From JAVVSR01 sp036654095 (lineage in GTDB: Bacteria > Bacillota > Clostridia > Christensenellales > CAG-917), in the NCBI GenBank assembly GCA_036654095.1, contig JAVVSR010000008.1:16438-80437 (forward strand): a DNA stretch of 64,000 bases, written 5' to 3'. Every line of letters begins with the position of its first letter. The stretch's first letter is position 1. The position numbers and the translations under genes are program-made. Below, piece by piece: positions 26,467-35,514 of this stretch. The notes beneath the pieces were generated by a model that ran no database searches, was not told where the DNA came from, and saw only the letters and a list, made by a program, of their open reading frames with translations.

Positions 26467-27879
26467 CGGTTTTATTTTAAAATAGAAGCGGTCAAGTTTA
26501 ATAATTTCAAAAACAACAGCTAAAGCAAAATAAATTATCATAGGTATTCCGCCAGCAATGAGAACTGTCCATACGCTCGATAAAACTGGCGCTATAAGCC
26601 ACTTTAATAGGTATGCCAACAAACAACATAGGGGCATAAAACAAATTGTTAAAATAGGTTTTTTTAAGTTTTCAAACAAAGGTATGCGCGTCGAAAGCAT
26701 TTTAATGTTTAGGGCAGCGGATATTGTAAAGCACACTCCCGACCCCACCGCGATTGCGTAAACACCAATATACTTTGGTAAAATAAAAATACAGGTTAAA
26801 AGCAATACTGTGCCAACGATATAGTTTTTAAATGACTTTTTTTCAAGTCCTAAACTATTCAGCATTGAAAGAGAAATTTGATTTAGTCCAATAGGGAAAA
26901 GTAGAATTGCCGAGTTAGCTAAAAAGTCGCCAGCGATAGTGTCATTAAATACTATTTCGCCAACCTCGCGTCCGAAAGGTATGTAAAGAACGCAAAACAA
27001 AGATGAAATAAACAGCGAAAATAGCAAGCTTCCGTCAATTCGTGATTGCAAGTATGACAAATCATTTTTAGTACTTGCCGTGGCAATTTCAGGAATAAGA
27101 ACGATGGCCAACGCGCCCGTTAATGTGGTAGGCGCCATTAAAAGAGGCATTGCCATACCTGCAACACGGCCGAATGTGGCCGTAGCTATTGACGACGGCA
27201 TTCCGTTTTTTACAAGCATTGCTGGTACAACTAACGCAGTTAGCGAAGCGATTAAGCCGCCAAATATCCGCATTGCCGTTATTGGCACGCTAGGGCGCAA
27301 CAATTCGATGTAATTAGACGGACGCTCAAAACGGCCTTTTCGTTTCAAAAACAGCATAATAAGTACTGCGGCGCAAGCAAAATCGGATATGGTAAAAGCT
27401 AAAGCTATGGCCTTTGCTCCCGTTATCCAGCCAAGCAGTCCGCCTGCTAAAAGTACGCTAAATGCAATACGAAAAACTTCCTCTATCAGCTCGGCAAGGC
27501 TAAATGCGTTATAATCACGATGTCCCCAAAACCAACCTCTAACAGATGTATAAATGCAGGTTGAAAATAGCGCAGGGAGCATTATTAAAAACAAAGGCAT
27601 AGCTCGTTTGTCGGCGAATATAAAGGTTAAATTGTTTTTAAAGATAAAAAATATTAAAACAATAAAGGAAGATATGCCTACACTCATTACCAAAGTGGCG
27701 GTCAAATACTTGTTTGCGCGACGTCCGCCATTTGCCAAATCTTCCGCTATCTTTCGTGAGAGAACAAGTGGCAATCCAGACGCTGAAAAGGCTACCATAA
27801 GAAAAAATACGGATAAGCAAATTTGATAAAGGCCAACTACCTCTGCGCCTAAACTTCTTGAAAGATATATTTTAAACAA
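26440..27879 (-). CDS. SpoVB/MurJ-like lipid flippase (MATE/MOP superfamily)
   Basis: A polytopic protein with about 13-14 membrane helices, of the polysaccharide-exporter/SpoVB group that flips undecaprenyl-linked wall precursors. FKIYLSRSLGAEVVGLYQI is the family N-terminal signature. The given start is a TTG at 27879 with no binding site and falls inside the first membrane helix. The frame continues upstream to 27957 and encodes K-K-I-N-L-L-K-A-V-A-V-V-T-I-Y-S-V-I-T-R-F, the missing first helix. The only starts there are ATT (27957, 27945) and ATA (27954); ATA has GAGG at the right distance. The real gene probably starts near 27954 with a non-standard codon, giving 504 residues and overlapping the LysM gene by 14 bp. 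Confidence 0.88.
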   Translation of the reverse strand: MFKIYLSRSLGAEVVGLYQICLSVFFLMVAFSASGLPLVLSRKIAEDLANGGRRANKYLTATLVMSVGISSFIVLIFFIFKNNLTFIFADKRAMPLFLIMLPALFSTCIYTSVRGWFWGHRDYNAFSLAELIEEVFRIAFSVLLAGGLLGWITGAKAIALAFTISDFACAAVLIMLFLKRKGRFERPSNYIELLRPSVPITAMRIFGGLIASLTALVVPAMLVKNGMPSSIATATFGRVAGMAMPLLMAPTTLTGALAIVLIPEIATASTKNDLSYLQSRIDGSLLFSLFISSLFCVLYIPFGREVGEIVFNDTIAGDFLANSAILLFPIGLNQISLSMLNSLGLEKKSFKNYIVGTVLLLTCIFILPKYIGVYAIAVGSGVCFTISAALNIKMLSTRIPLFENLKKPILTICFMPLCCLLAYLLKWLIAPVLSSVWTVLIAGGIPMIIYFALAVVFEIIKLDRFYFKIKPQKKATKPL

Positions 27880-27940
27880 GAAAGATAAAAAACGAGTTAT
27901 GACCGAATATATTGTGACAACGGCGACCGCTTTAAGTAAA

Positions 27941-28243
27941 TTAATCTTTTTTATAATTCACCTCGATAGGAATAATTATGGTTTGGCCTAGAAAAACTTT
28001 GCTTATTTGGTTGTTTTGCGCAAGACATTCGGTGGAAATATTGTGTTTTTTTGCAATACTTTCAAGCGTATCAAAGGGCATAACGGTGTATCTAAAGCCA
28101 TATTCTGTTTCGATAATAAGTCGTTCACCCTCAAAAAATTGAGGATTATTATGTTTAAAAATCGCGCGGACAGTGGTATTGTACTTTCGCGCAATACTGT
28201 CGGCTGTTTCGTCTTTTTTTACTGTAATAACCGAATAACTCAT
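27941..28243 (-). CDS. Two-LysM-domain protein
   Basis: 100 residues forming two LysM modules back to back (about 2-44 and 51-95: VKKDETADSIARKYN..., MPFDTLESIAKKHN...). LysM binds peptidoglycan or chitin-like glycans. No signal peptide is visible, so it may act inside the cell or forespore, or be exported by another route. Its end overlaps the extended frame of the SpoVB-like flippase, so both are probably one operon tied to wall or spore envelope assembly. The ribosome binding site is poor. Confidence 0.88.
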   Translation of the reverse strand: MSYSVITVKKDETADSIARKYNTTVRAIFKHNNPQFFEGERLIIETEYGFRYTVMPFDTLESIAKKHNISTECLAQNNQISKVFLGQTIIIPIEVNYKKD

Positions 28244-28544
28244 TGTGGAATATATTTATGAAAAATGTGTCAACTATATACCCGTTGAGGCGCATTTAGA
28301 TATGGAAATGAATTATAAATTAATATGAAGATTTTAAATTATTTTTTAATTGGGTAAGCTTTTATTAAATAATATAAATACAAAATTGCAAATATTTACA
28401 TAAAAATATTAAGGTAGATGTGTTTTTATATAAGTTTACAAAGCAAAAAGTAAACTAAACTAACGCAATATTGTAGGTGTGGTGTTTAAGCAAAAATCAT
28501 TGTCAAAGCGGCAAATATAGTTTAAGCATAATTTTAATGGCAAT
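28244..28544. other. AT-rich spacer, no gene seen
   Basis: Between the LysM gene and the terminator of the large lipoprotein gene. A TTGACA-like box on the minus strand (28274-28269) lies upstream of the LysM gene but has no well-spaced -10. No other structure is clear. Confidence 0.5.
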
Positions 28545-28576
28545 AAAAAAGGCCGACTGTATTCAGTCGGCCTTTT
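28545..28576 (-). terminator. Intrinsic terminator of the large lipoprotein gene
   Basis: Perfect 13-bp stem AAAAGGCCGACTG / CAGTCGGCCTTTT with loop TATT. Read on the minus strand it ends in a T-run, 14 bp after the stop of the gene at 28590. Confidence 0.93.
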
Positions 28577-28589
28577 AAACAATTACTAA

Positions 28590-31500
28590 TTACTTTTCAT
28601 TTAAATCATTGTACTTTTCTTCTTTAGCTTTTTCATCAATAGCCTTAGCTTTAATGATTTTGCGCTTAGGAAGATACTTTTTAATAAAGTAAACAATTAA
28701 AACAACAATAAGCACTGCGCCAAAAATCAATGAGCTAAAGAGCAGCCAATTAAAGTTACTTGGACGTTTTGCGCCTTCGTCAGGTTTTGCAGGGACTTCG
28801 GGGGTAACGCTAGAGTCGTTTTTATCAACGTACTTTTTAACAAAGTCGCCAATGGTTGCCTTTTCAAAGTCTTCTTTTGAAATTGTTGCAAACTCGACAT
28901 CGTCAAACAGGGCAAAGCCAGTGCAATATTTAGCAGACTCGCCAATAAGTGTACCAAGTCCCAACTCAACAGTGATGTTTCCTAATGAGTTTTCAGCGTC
29001 GGTAGCAACATAGAAGTCATAACGCTTGTATTCATTTGAGTTAAAATAGAATACATTTTCTTCATTGATGTTAAATTTGCTTGGTAAATTAAGTTTAATA
29101 TAAGCCTTTTGTCCATCAGGAACTTCATAGGTTTTAGCCCAAACGCTAATGCGGTTATAAGTGGCCTTAGACAACGTTTTGCTGTTTCCTGTGAACGCGT
29201 ACGCGCCCGCGGTTTTATTGTTTATAATAAGCAGGTTAGAGCCAGCGTGAGAAACAAGGTTAGCGCGTAGCTCGTCTTCATTTGGCATACCAACAAAGTT
29301 ATAAGTAGGTAAATTTAAAACCCCGGCATTTATAGTAGCGGTAATGTCTTTATGCGTATTATCTTTTCCATTCCAGCCTGATGGAGAGAGGAACTTGCTG
29401 TCTGCGTGAGCAGAGTCGCTAGCTAAGCCGAAGCTGTCAATAGCAAAAGTAACATTTTTAATTTCGTTTATTTCGGAATTGACGATTGCCGACTCAAAAA
29501 TCTCTTTAGTGCTTTCTTGAAGCCTAACGCTATCAAAGAAAACTACTCCGCCTTCAGCGGTACTTTCTGTGGTGAGCGTTGTGGGTTTATTGTTTTTACC
29601 TAGGTATAAACCAAGTTGTACGCTGACACTTGAAACGCCGACTTTAATTCGGAAAGTATGTTTTTTCCAACCATTTGTATCAACAGCGGACGAATAAGTG
29701 CTGATATTTGTAAACGCAGATTCATTGTCGTGCTTGTTATCTGTAATTAGATATACGCTGGCAGCGGAATCGGGGTCAACGGTTTTAACTAAAACACTTA
29801 ATTCATAATACTTATTTGCCTCAAGCGTAGTAGTATTAGTTGTTTTGTAGCCTAATGACACAAATTCATCTTTTGAAGTAACGGATTTGCTAGCAAGCAT
29901 TAATGATGTGTTTCCGCCACAATACTCAAACAGTTCAATGCTACCTTTGGGATTAGTAAAGAACAGTTTGTCAAATTCGGCAGTATTTATCAACCCAGTT
30001 TTTTCAAGGTTAGTTAAAAGCGCCTTTTTCTCAGTGTCAACAATACCATAGTATGAGTCGGCGATTGTGCTGTTGGTAATACTCCACCCTGAGGGAACAC
30101 CAAAGTTTTTGCTTAATTTAGCGTCAGCGCCTTCGCCAACAATACCGCCATTGGTCAGCCCCTCAACCTTAGACAAGTCATACGAACTAAATGAGCCATT
30201 TGTAAACGAGTTGGGTTGCGCTTCAATAAAGTTATACTTTTTAGCAAAGGAACTACTTGAAGACGCGCTGTTATATTGCGAATAAGTTGACTTAGTTAAT
30301 GAAACGTTAGCGATATACGCTTCGCCACTAAACAAGGTTTCGCTAGTCCACTTTGTGCCTGTGCCGAATGAAACGTCAAATGTTATGTCATATGATTCGC
30401 TATCGGTGTAGAAATAGCAAACAACTTCCTTATATCCATTAAGGTCATCGGTTGCGCCTTTTGTGTTTAGTTTAGTGAATGACGCTAAAGATTTATCTCC
30501 AGACTTGATTTCAACACCAACACCAGCGGTTTCTAAAACGTCAACAGTTTTAATCCACAAGCTGAAACGGTAAGCAGTATATGGTGTTAGCGTTAAAGTA
30601 TTGCCGTCAAGTTTGTAGTCAAATTTATATTGCGTTGCGTTTGGCGAGTACAACATAAATACATTTTCATTAAATACCTTATAGGGCGTATTGGGATTTT
30701 TGAAAACCTTATCAATGCCAGGTATAGTAATGTCAGCGCCGTTTGCTTGTACGATTTGAGTTTTAACTTTTGAAATGTCAAAACCATTATATTTAGTGCT
30801 GTCTGTTTTGTCCACTGCGGTTATCCAACCATCGGTAGCTTGGTTAAAGTATCCGTTTGAAATCAAGTTTTCAGAAATATTAGTAGTTAAATTTCTCTTT
30901 TCAAACTTGTCATCATCGACACTTGCGGTGGCGACTGTGGAATCAAAGTCAGAGTTAGATGGAATAGTTAGTTCGGTAATAGATAACTTGTCAAAGAAAG
31001 CAGTGCCACTACTATGCGTGTCGGTTTCAGTTGAGTTACCCGTGCCAAGCCAATATTGGAAGAAAAACTCGCTTGCGTTGTTTTGGTTAGAATAGATATA
31101 AAAACTATATTTTTTCCATTCGCCAGCGGTATTAATGTTTGAAACTTTAATATCGTCAGACGCGTTGTCGGAGGCCATACCCATAATAAGCGAAACACCG
31201 CCGCCATCAACATTCAACGTTTTGACGTACATTGAAACTTGGAATGCGCGTCCACGAGGGAAGTATAGCTTTTCCGATGTTGAAAAACCAATAGCGGTTT
31301 TTGATTTGCTGTTAAGCATATAGATATTGCTACCAATACTTCCAGGAGCAGTGCCGGGGTTATCCGTAAGGCCTAAAGCCTCTTTGTTTGCCTCAAAGTA
31401 AACAGGATTGGTATTAATTTGATTATATACAGAAATATTTGAAATACCTTTTCGGCCAAACAGCGCAGGGTTAGAACCCGACATAAAGTCAAACTCGCCA

Positions 31501-32372
31501 TTCGGAATTTGCGCGGTAACTTTTTTAACTACATTACTTTCGGTAGCTTTTTCGTAGGTGTCTTGGCTTTCCGCTTTGATAGGGGTCAAAGTGACGTTAT
31601 CAAAGAAAGCGTATCCGCTAGTCAGATATTCGCTAGTGTTGGCGCTCGAAGTATCGCCTTTGCCTAAAGCGAGCATTAAATAAACTGTTTTAGATGACGC
31701 GCTAGAACCTTGCACATAGAACTTATAAGTTGTCCACTCGGTATCTTTAATGCCAACAAACTCGCCATACAGCGCGCTTGAGCCATATAAATAGATACGC
31801 GCACCTGCATTTTGTGGTAGGGTAGCTTTAGGATTGCCAGCTATACCAGATGTTTTAACATCAACGGTTATAATATAGTCGGTGTCTTTAGAAATGGTGA
31901 AACTCGACGAGGTGTAGTTATAAAATGTCGGCTCACGATTATAAATCATCAAGACGTTGTCGTCAACATTGTAACCTTCGGCAGTCGTTGCCTTTTTATT
32001 GAATATAGGCAAATTGTCCCAAGACTTTTTGTAGGCCTCGTAATCTTCGCCTTTTAGCGAAACAGTTCCGCTAGTCGTTTTACTGGCGGCGGGGAAAGCT
32101 GTGGCTGAATCGGACGGCTTAATTTGGCTAGCGCTTGCGCCACTTCCACTCCACCCTGTGGGGTTACGAGGATAAACTTTGTCCGTATCACTTGTGGACG
32201 TTGTGAGGAAGTTGCCGTTTGTAAAGCTAGGGTCAACAACCTTTGTGTCGTCGCCCGGCTTTTTGCCTTCATCGCTAGGCTTCTTGTTGCAAGCAACCAT
32301 TAAAGACATTGATGCGATAAGCATAAGGACTACTAGAATAGTAAGAAATTTTTTAAAAGCAGATTTGTTCAT
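28590..32372 (-). CDS. Large five-module surface lipoprotein with C-terminal membrane helix
   Basis: 1260 residues. The N-terminal signal ends in the lipobox MVAC with Cys28. Five related beta-rich modules follow; each starts near an F-x-N-G-x-F or similar motif and a P-x-G-W, and ends in a strand of the type G-x-x-F-F-D-x-V-x-L near residues 254, 456, 682, 940 and 1150. This resembles carbohydrate-binding (CBM4/16-like) or other jelly-roll domains. After a Pro-rich linker a single membrane helix (about 1206-1228, WLLFSSLIFGAVLIVVLIVYFI-type) and a basic-acidic tail close the protein. It is thus anchored at both ends. AGGAGT precedes the ATG. Probably binds polysaccharide at the cell surface; no catalytic domain seen. 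Confidence 0.88.
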   Translation of the reverse strand: MNKSAFKKFLTILVVLMLIASMSLMVACNKKPSDEGKKPGDDTKVVDPSFTNGNFLTTSTSDTDKVYPRNPTGWSGSGASASQIKPSDSATAFPAASKTTSGTVSLKGEDYEAYKKSWDNLPIFNKKATTAEGYNVDDNVLMIYNREPTFYNYTSSSFTISKDTDYIITVDVKTSGIAGNPKATLPQNAGARIYLYGSSALYGEFVGIKDTEWTTYKFYVQGSSASSKTVYLMLALGKGDTSSANTSEYLTSGYAFFDNVTLTPIKAESQDTYEKATESNVVKKVTAQIPNGEFDFMSGSNPALFGRKGISNISVYNQINTNPVYFEANKEALGLTDNPGTAPGSIGSNIYMLNSKSKTAIGFSTSEKLYFPRGRAFQVSMYVKTLNVDGGGVSLIMGMASDNASDDIKVSNINTAGEWKKYSFYIYSNQNNASEFFFQYWLGTGNSTETDTHSSGTAFFDKLSITELTIPSNSDFDSTVATASVDDDKFEKRNLTTNISENLISNGYFNQATDGWITAVDKTDSTKYNGFDISKVKTQIVQANGADITIPGIDKVFKNPNTPYKVFNENVFMLYSPNATQYKFDYKLDGNTLTLTPYTAYRFSLWIKTVDVLETAGVGVEIKSGDKSLASFTKLNTKGATDDLNGYKEVVCYFYTDSESYDITFDVSFGTGTKWTSETLFSGEAYIANVSLTKSTYSQYNSASSSSSFAKKYNFIEAQPNSFTNGSFSSYDLSKVEGLTNGGIVGEGADAKLSKNFGVPSGWSITNSTIADSYYGIVDTEKKALLTNLEKTGLINTAEFDKLFFTNPKGSIELFEYCGGNTSLMLASKSVTSKDEFVSLGYKTTNTTTLEANKYYELSVLVKTVDPDSAASVYLITDNKHDNESAFTNISTYSSAVDTNGWKKHTFRIKVGVSSVSVQLGLYLGKNNKPTTLTTESTAEGGVVFFDSVRLQESTKEIFESAIVNSEINEIKNVTFAIDSFGLASDSAHADSKFLSPSGWNGKDNTHKDITATINAGVLNLPTYNFVGMPNEDELRANLVSHAGSNLLIINNKTAGAYAFTGNSKTLSKATYNRISVWAKTYEVPDGQKAYIKLNLPSKFNINEENVFYFNSNEYKRYDFYVATDAENSLGNITVELGLGTLIGESAKYCTGFALFDDVEFATISKEDFEKATIGDFVKKYVDKNDSSVTPEVPAKPDEGAKRPSNFNWLLFSSLIFGAVLIVVLIVYFIKKYLPKRKIIKAKAIDEKAKEEKYNDLNEK

Positions 32373-32435
32373 TTTTACTCCTGTTCTATTTAGCTATAGT
32401 GTAGACGTATTACTTAATAATAGATATACCATAGC

Positions 32436-32464
32436 ATTATAATACATAAATAAATTTTTGGCAA
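32436..32464 (-). promoter_or_regulatory. Promoter of the large lipoprotein gene
   Basis: On the minus strand: TTGCCA (32464-32459), 17-bp spacer, TATAAT (32441-32436). The predicted leader is about 57 nt. Confidence 0.78.
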
Positions 32465-32530
32465 TTATATTTTACCTATGCGCGAATATATTATAGTATT
32501 TTTTTTAATATAATACAAACAATATTAACT

Positions 32531-32920
32531 ATGGAAAAATATCGCATCTTAACGGCTAAGGACGAAATTAAAATAAATAGCTTGCTGATAGTAGGCGGAC
32601 TTATAACTGGATTTGCAAATGGTTTCTTTGGCGGAGGTGGCGGAATGTTAGTTGTACCGCTACTGACTATAATTTTAAAGTTAAGCGAAAAGCAAAGCCA
32701 CGCGACAGCAATCGCCATAATACTTCCGCTGTCAATAATTAGCGCGGCAGCGTATTTAGCAAAGGGAATAACTGGCGGAGAATGGCTGACTTCGGTAACG
32801 GTTGGTGTTGTTATCGGTGGCGCGATAGGCGCGGTCTTGTTGTCAAAACTTTCGACAAAGCTAGTTTCTGGGATATTTTATGTTGTCATGATAGCGGCTG
32901 GAATACGTATGTTGATGTGA
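32531..32920 (+). CDS. Half-size TauE/SafE family membrane protein (A)
   Basis: 129 residues with about four membrane helices and the family's first-helix signature TGFANGFFGGGGGMLVVPLL. Full-length TauE/SafE proteins (about 250 residues) contain two such halves and export sulfite, sulfonates or similar anions. This gene codes for one half; a second half-size gene lies 405 bp downstream. A functional heterodimer or homodimer is likely. No convincing ribosome binding site precedes the ATG at 32531. Substrate unknown. Confidence 0.85.
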   Translation: MEKYRILTAKDEIKINSLLIVGGLITGFANGFFGGGGGMLVVPLLTIILKLSEKQSHATAIAIILPLSIISAAAYLAKGITGGEWLTSVTVGVVIGGAIGAVLLSKLSTKLVSGIFYVVMIAAGIRMLM

Positions 32921-33325
32921 TATTAAATAAAATCAAAATTTGTTAAAGGCTGTAAAATAATTTTTAAAAGTAACAGGAAAATTAACAATTTTGACAGTTC
33001 AATCTGTTAGCGCTATATGATAAAAAAAAGTAAATAAGCAAGTTGATAATTACATCAAAATTTAACAGATTTTTTTAAAACAAATAAAATTAAAATCGAA
33101 AAGCAAGTAGCGCCTACTTTTTATTTTAAATTGTGTTTTAGGCTAAGAAAATATAATGATATATTTAAGCAAAAATAGTTAAACTATTTGTAAAATTGTG
33201 TAAAATAAAGTAAAAATATGTTGTACAAATATATTTAATTTTATTGTTTAATCAATTTAATTAAAGTATTAAGAAATGTAGCAAATTGCAGTTTATAAGA
33301 TAAAATTATAGGATAAAGGATTATT
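32921..33325. other. AT-rich spacer between the two half-transporter genes
   Basis: 405 bp, over three quarters A/T. No reading frame with a plausible start is seen and no stable GC-containing hairpin. Confidence 0.6.
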
Positions 33326-33700
33326 ATGGAAATTATATACATTATTTTTGGCATTATCGGAGGGATTTTGGGAGGCATGGGAATGGGTGGTGGAACATTG
33401 CTTATTCCGTTGCTTTCAGTGTTTTTAAACGTTCCTCAGCATTCTGCTCAACTCATTAATCTTTTGGCATTTATTCCAATGAGTGTTATTGCGTTGGCCG
33501 TTCATATTAAAAACAAATTGGTAGTATGGTCAAGGCTACTTTATATAATCGTCCCCGCGGGAATTTCAGCCGTTGTTTCAAGCATACTTGCGGTCGGCGC
33601 AAACACTGAAATATTAAAAAAAGGTTTCGGAATTTTTTTAATTGTTCTTGGTACGGTTTACTTGTTTTTTACGCTTTTTCAAAAAAAAATTAAGGGATAA
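33326..33700 (+). CDS. Half-size TauE/SafE family membrane protein (B)
   Basis: 124 residues, four membrane helices, with the family motif GGILGGMGMGGGTLLIPLLS. It is a diverged counterpart of the half-protein at 32531, and the long gap between them argues against a simple split by one frameshift. AAAGG precedes the ATG with normal spacing. Likely the partner subunit of a two-gene anion exporter. Confidence 0.85.
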   Translation: MEIIYIIFGIIGGILGGMGMGGGTLLIPLLSVFLNVPQHSAQLINLLAFIPMSVIALAVHIKNKLVVWSRLLYIIVPAGISAVVSSILAVGANTEILKKGFGIFLIVLGTVYLFFTLFQKKIKG

Positions 33701-34155
33701 AAGGACGATTATTAAAAAACATTTCATTAAAATTAAATTGTTATAAAAAAATCATTTTAATATATTTTTTAATGTAATTTAACGCAAAACTCTAATGCAA
33801 AACAGTTTTAGAATTTAATTTTTACTAAGCGAATATGTTGTAAATTTGGCAATACAATATTTGGGTATTGCTTTTTTTATTTTAAATTAAATTAGGTGTT
33901 AATTTTAAAACAATAAAATTTATGCAGATGTTAAATTTTTTAAAGCAAACAGTAATTTTAACTTTTAAAGTAGCGCTTATCTTATATTTATAAAACTTTT
34001 TAAGCGAGCATTTTTAAAAAATAACTTATATTTTCTAAATTTTGGTTAAATTTTATATATAAGCGACAATATTTTGCAAATAAACATTTTTTATTTGAAA
34101 GTTTGTCATTTTTCTATGTTATTTATTTAACTTTCAAACAATATGTTTTAAATAA
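33701..34155. other. AT-rich spacer upstream of rnf
   Basis: About 450 bp of very AT-rich sequence before the rnf promoter region. No gene or clear terminator was recognised, although the two half-transporter genes must end transcription somewhere here. Confidence 0.55.
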
Positions 34156-34184
34156 TTTACAAAAAAAATATAGTATGATATCCT
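34156..34184 (+). promoter_or_regulatory. Possible promoter of the rnf operon
   Basis: TTTACA (34156-34161), 17-bp spacer, TATCCT (34179-34184), about 35 bp before the TTG start of rnfC. The match is moderate. Confidence 0.4.
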
Positions 34185-34218
34185 ATATAAGTAAAAATTA
34201 ATAAGGGGGTTCTTTGCC

Positions 34219-35514
34219 TTGAACTATACTTTTAAACGAGGGGTGCATCCTAACTCTTTTAAGTTGACAAATGACTGCAATTTAGTTGAAATGTCAACGC
34301 CGAAGACGGTATGTATTCCACTATCTCAGCACATTGGTGCTCCGGCTCAACCCGTTGTCAATGTTGGCGACTCTGTTCTCGAGGGTATGCTAATTGGGAA
34401 AGCGGGCGGTTTTGTGTCGGCCAATGTGTATTCGTCTGTATCCGGCACGGTTACAGGTTTCAAAATGTTGCCTACTGCAAGCGGTTCATATTGCAATCAC
34501 GTTGTCATTGACAATGATGAAAAATATGACAAAGTTACGCTTGAAAAGTTGGACAACCCAACTAAGGAGCAGATTGTTTCGCGCATTACCGAAGCGGGTA
34601 TTGTTGGTATGGGTGGCGCAACATTTCCTACTCACGTTAAGTTGATGCCAAAAAAAGCGGTTGATGTTTTAATTATTAACGCTGCCGAATGTGAGCCGTA
34701 CATAACTTGTGATTACAGGTTATTGCTTGAAAATACTGCCGATTTTATTGACGGTGTGCTTTTACTTAAAAAAGCGTTGGGCGTAAGCACAGTTTACATT
34801 GGCGTTGAAAAAAACAAACCCGCCGCCATTGAAAAGCTTACTCGCGAGGCTAAGGACGGTATTCAAATTATACCTCTTACGGTCAAGTATCCTCAAGGCG
34901 CAGAGAAACAACTTATTTACGCAATTACCAGACGTTGTGTTCCAGCGGGTGGTTTGCCAATGGATATTGGCGTTGTTGTTGACAACGTGCATACTGCATA
35001 CGCTGTTTGTCGCGCTGTTAAATATGGCGAGCCATTGTATCGTCGCGCTATGACAGTTTCGGGCAAGGGCATCAATAAGCCGGGCAATTTCTGGGTCAGA
35101 AACGGGGTATCGTATGACTATATTCATAAACAAACGCAAGGTGGCGAGCCTTACATAGCTTATGTTAAAGTTATTAGTGGCGGGCCTATGATGGGCTTTG
35201 CGCAAAGTACGCTTGATGCGGTTACGTCAAAGGGTAGTTCAAGCTTGCTGTTTTTAACTGAAGATGAGGTTACCACTGCAAAGCAAACAGCTTGTATTAA
35301 TTGCGCAGGTTGCGCTAAGGTTTGCCCAATGCACTTAATGCCAATGAAAATTGAAGCTGCGGTTTTAAGAGATGACGCTCAAGACGCTAAGGATTTGGGT
35401 ATTTTAAATTGTATGGAGTGTGGAAGTTGCGCGTTTAATTGTCCTGCAAAGCGTCCGTTGACACAAGCCATCAAACTTGGTAAAAAAATGATTAAAGAAA
35501 GGGGGATAAAGTAA
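34219..35514 (+). CDS. rnfC: Rnf complex subunit C (Fe-S/NADH-side subunit)
   Basis: First gene of the Rnf complex, which oxidises ferredoxin, reduces NAD+ and pumps Na+ or H+. The 431 residues include the NADH/FMN-site domain (GIVGMGGATFPTHVK and INAAECEPYITCD) and two [4Fe-4S] motifs at the C-terminus: CINCAGCAKVCP and CMECGSCAFNCP. The protein is peripheral on the cytoplasmic side. The start is TTG, supported by AAGGGGG 8 nt upstream. It ends one base into the rnfD start region. Confidence 0.95.
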   Translation: MNYTFKRGVHPNSFKLTNDCNLVEMSTPKTVCIPLSQHIGAPAQPVVNVGDSVLEGMLIGKAGGFVSANVYSSVSGTVTGFKMLPTASGSYCNHVVIDNDEKYDKVTLEKLDNPTKEQIVSRITEAGIVGMGGATFPTHVKLMPKKAVDVLIINAAECEPYITCDYRLLLENTADFIDGVLLLKKALGVSTVYIGVEKNKPAAIEKLTREAKDGIQIIPLTVKYPQGAEKQLIYAITRRCVPAGGLPMDIGVVVDNVHTAYAVCRAVKYGEPLYRRAMTVSGKGINKPGNFWVRNGVSYDYIHKQTQGGEPYIAYVKVISGGPMMGFAQSTLDAVTSKGSSSLLFLTEDEVTTAKQTACINCAGCAKVCPMHLMPMKIEAAVLRDDAQDAKDLGILNCMECGSCAFNCPAKRPLTQAIKLGKKMIKERGIK

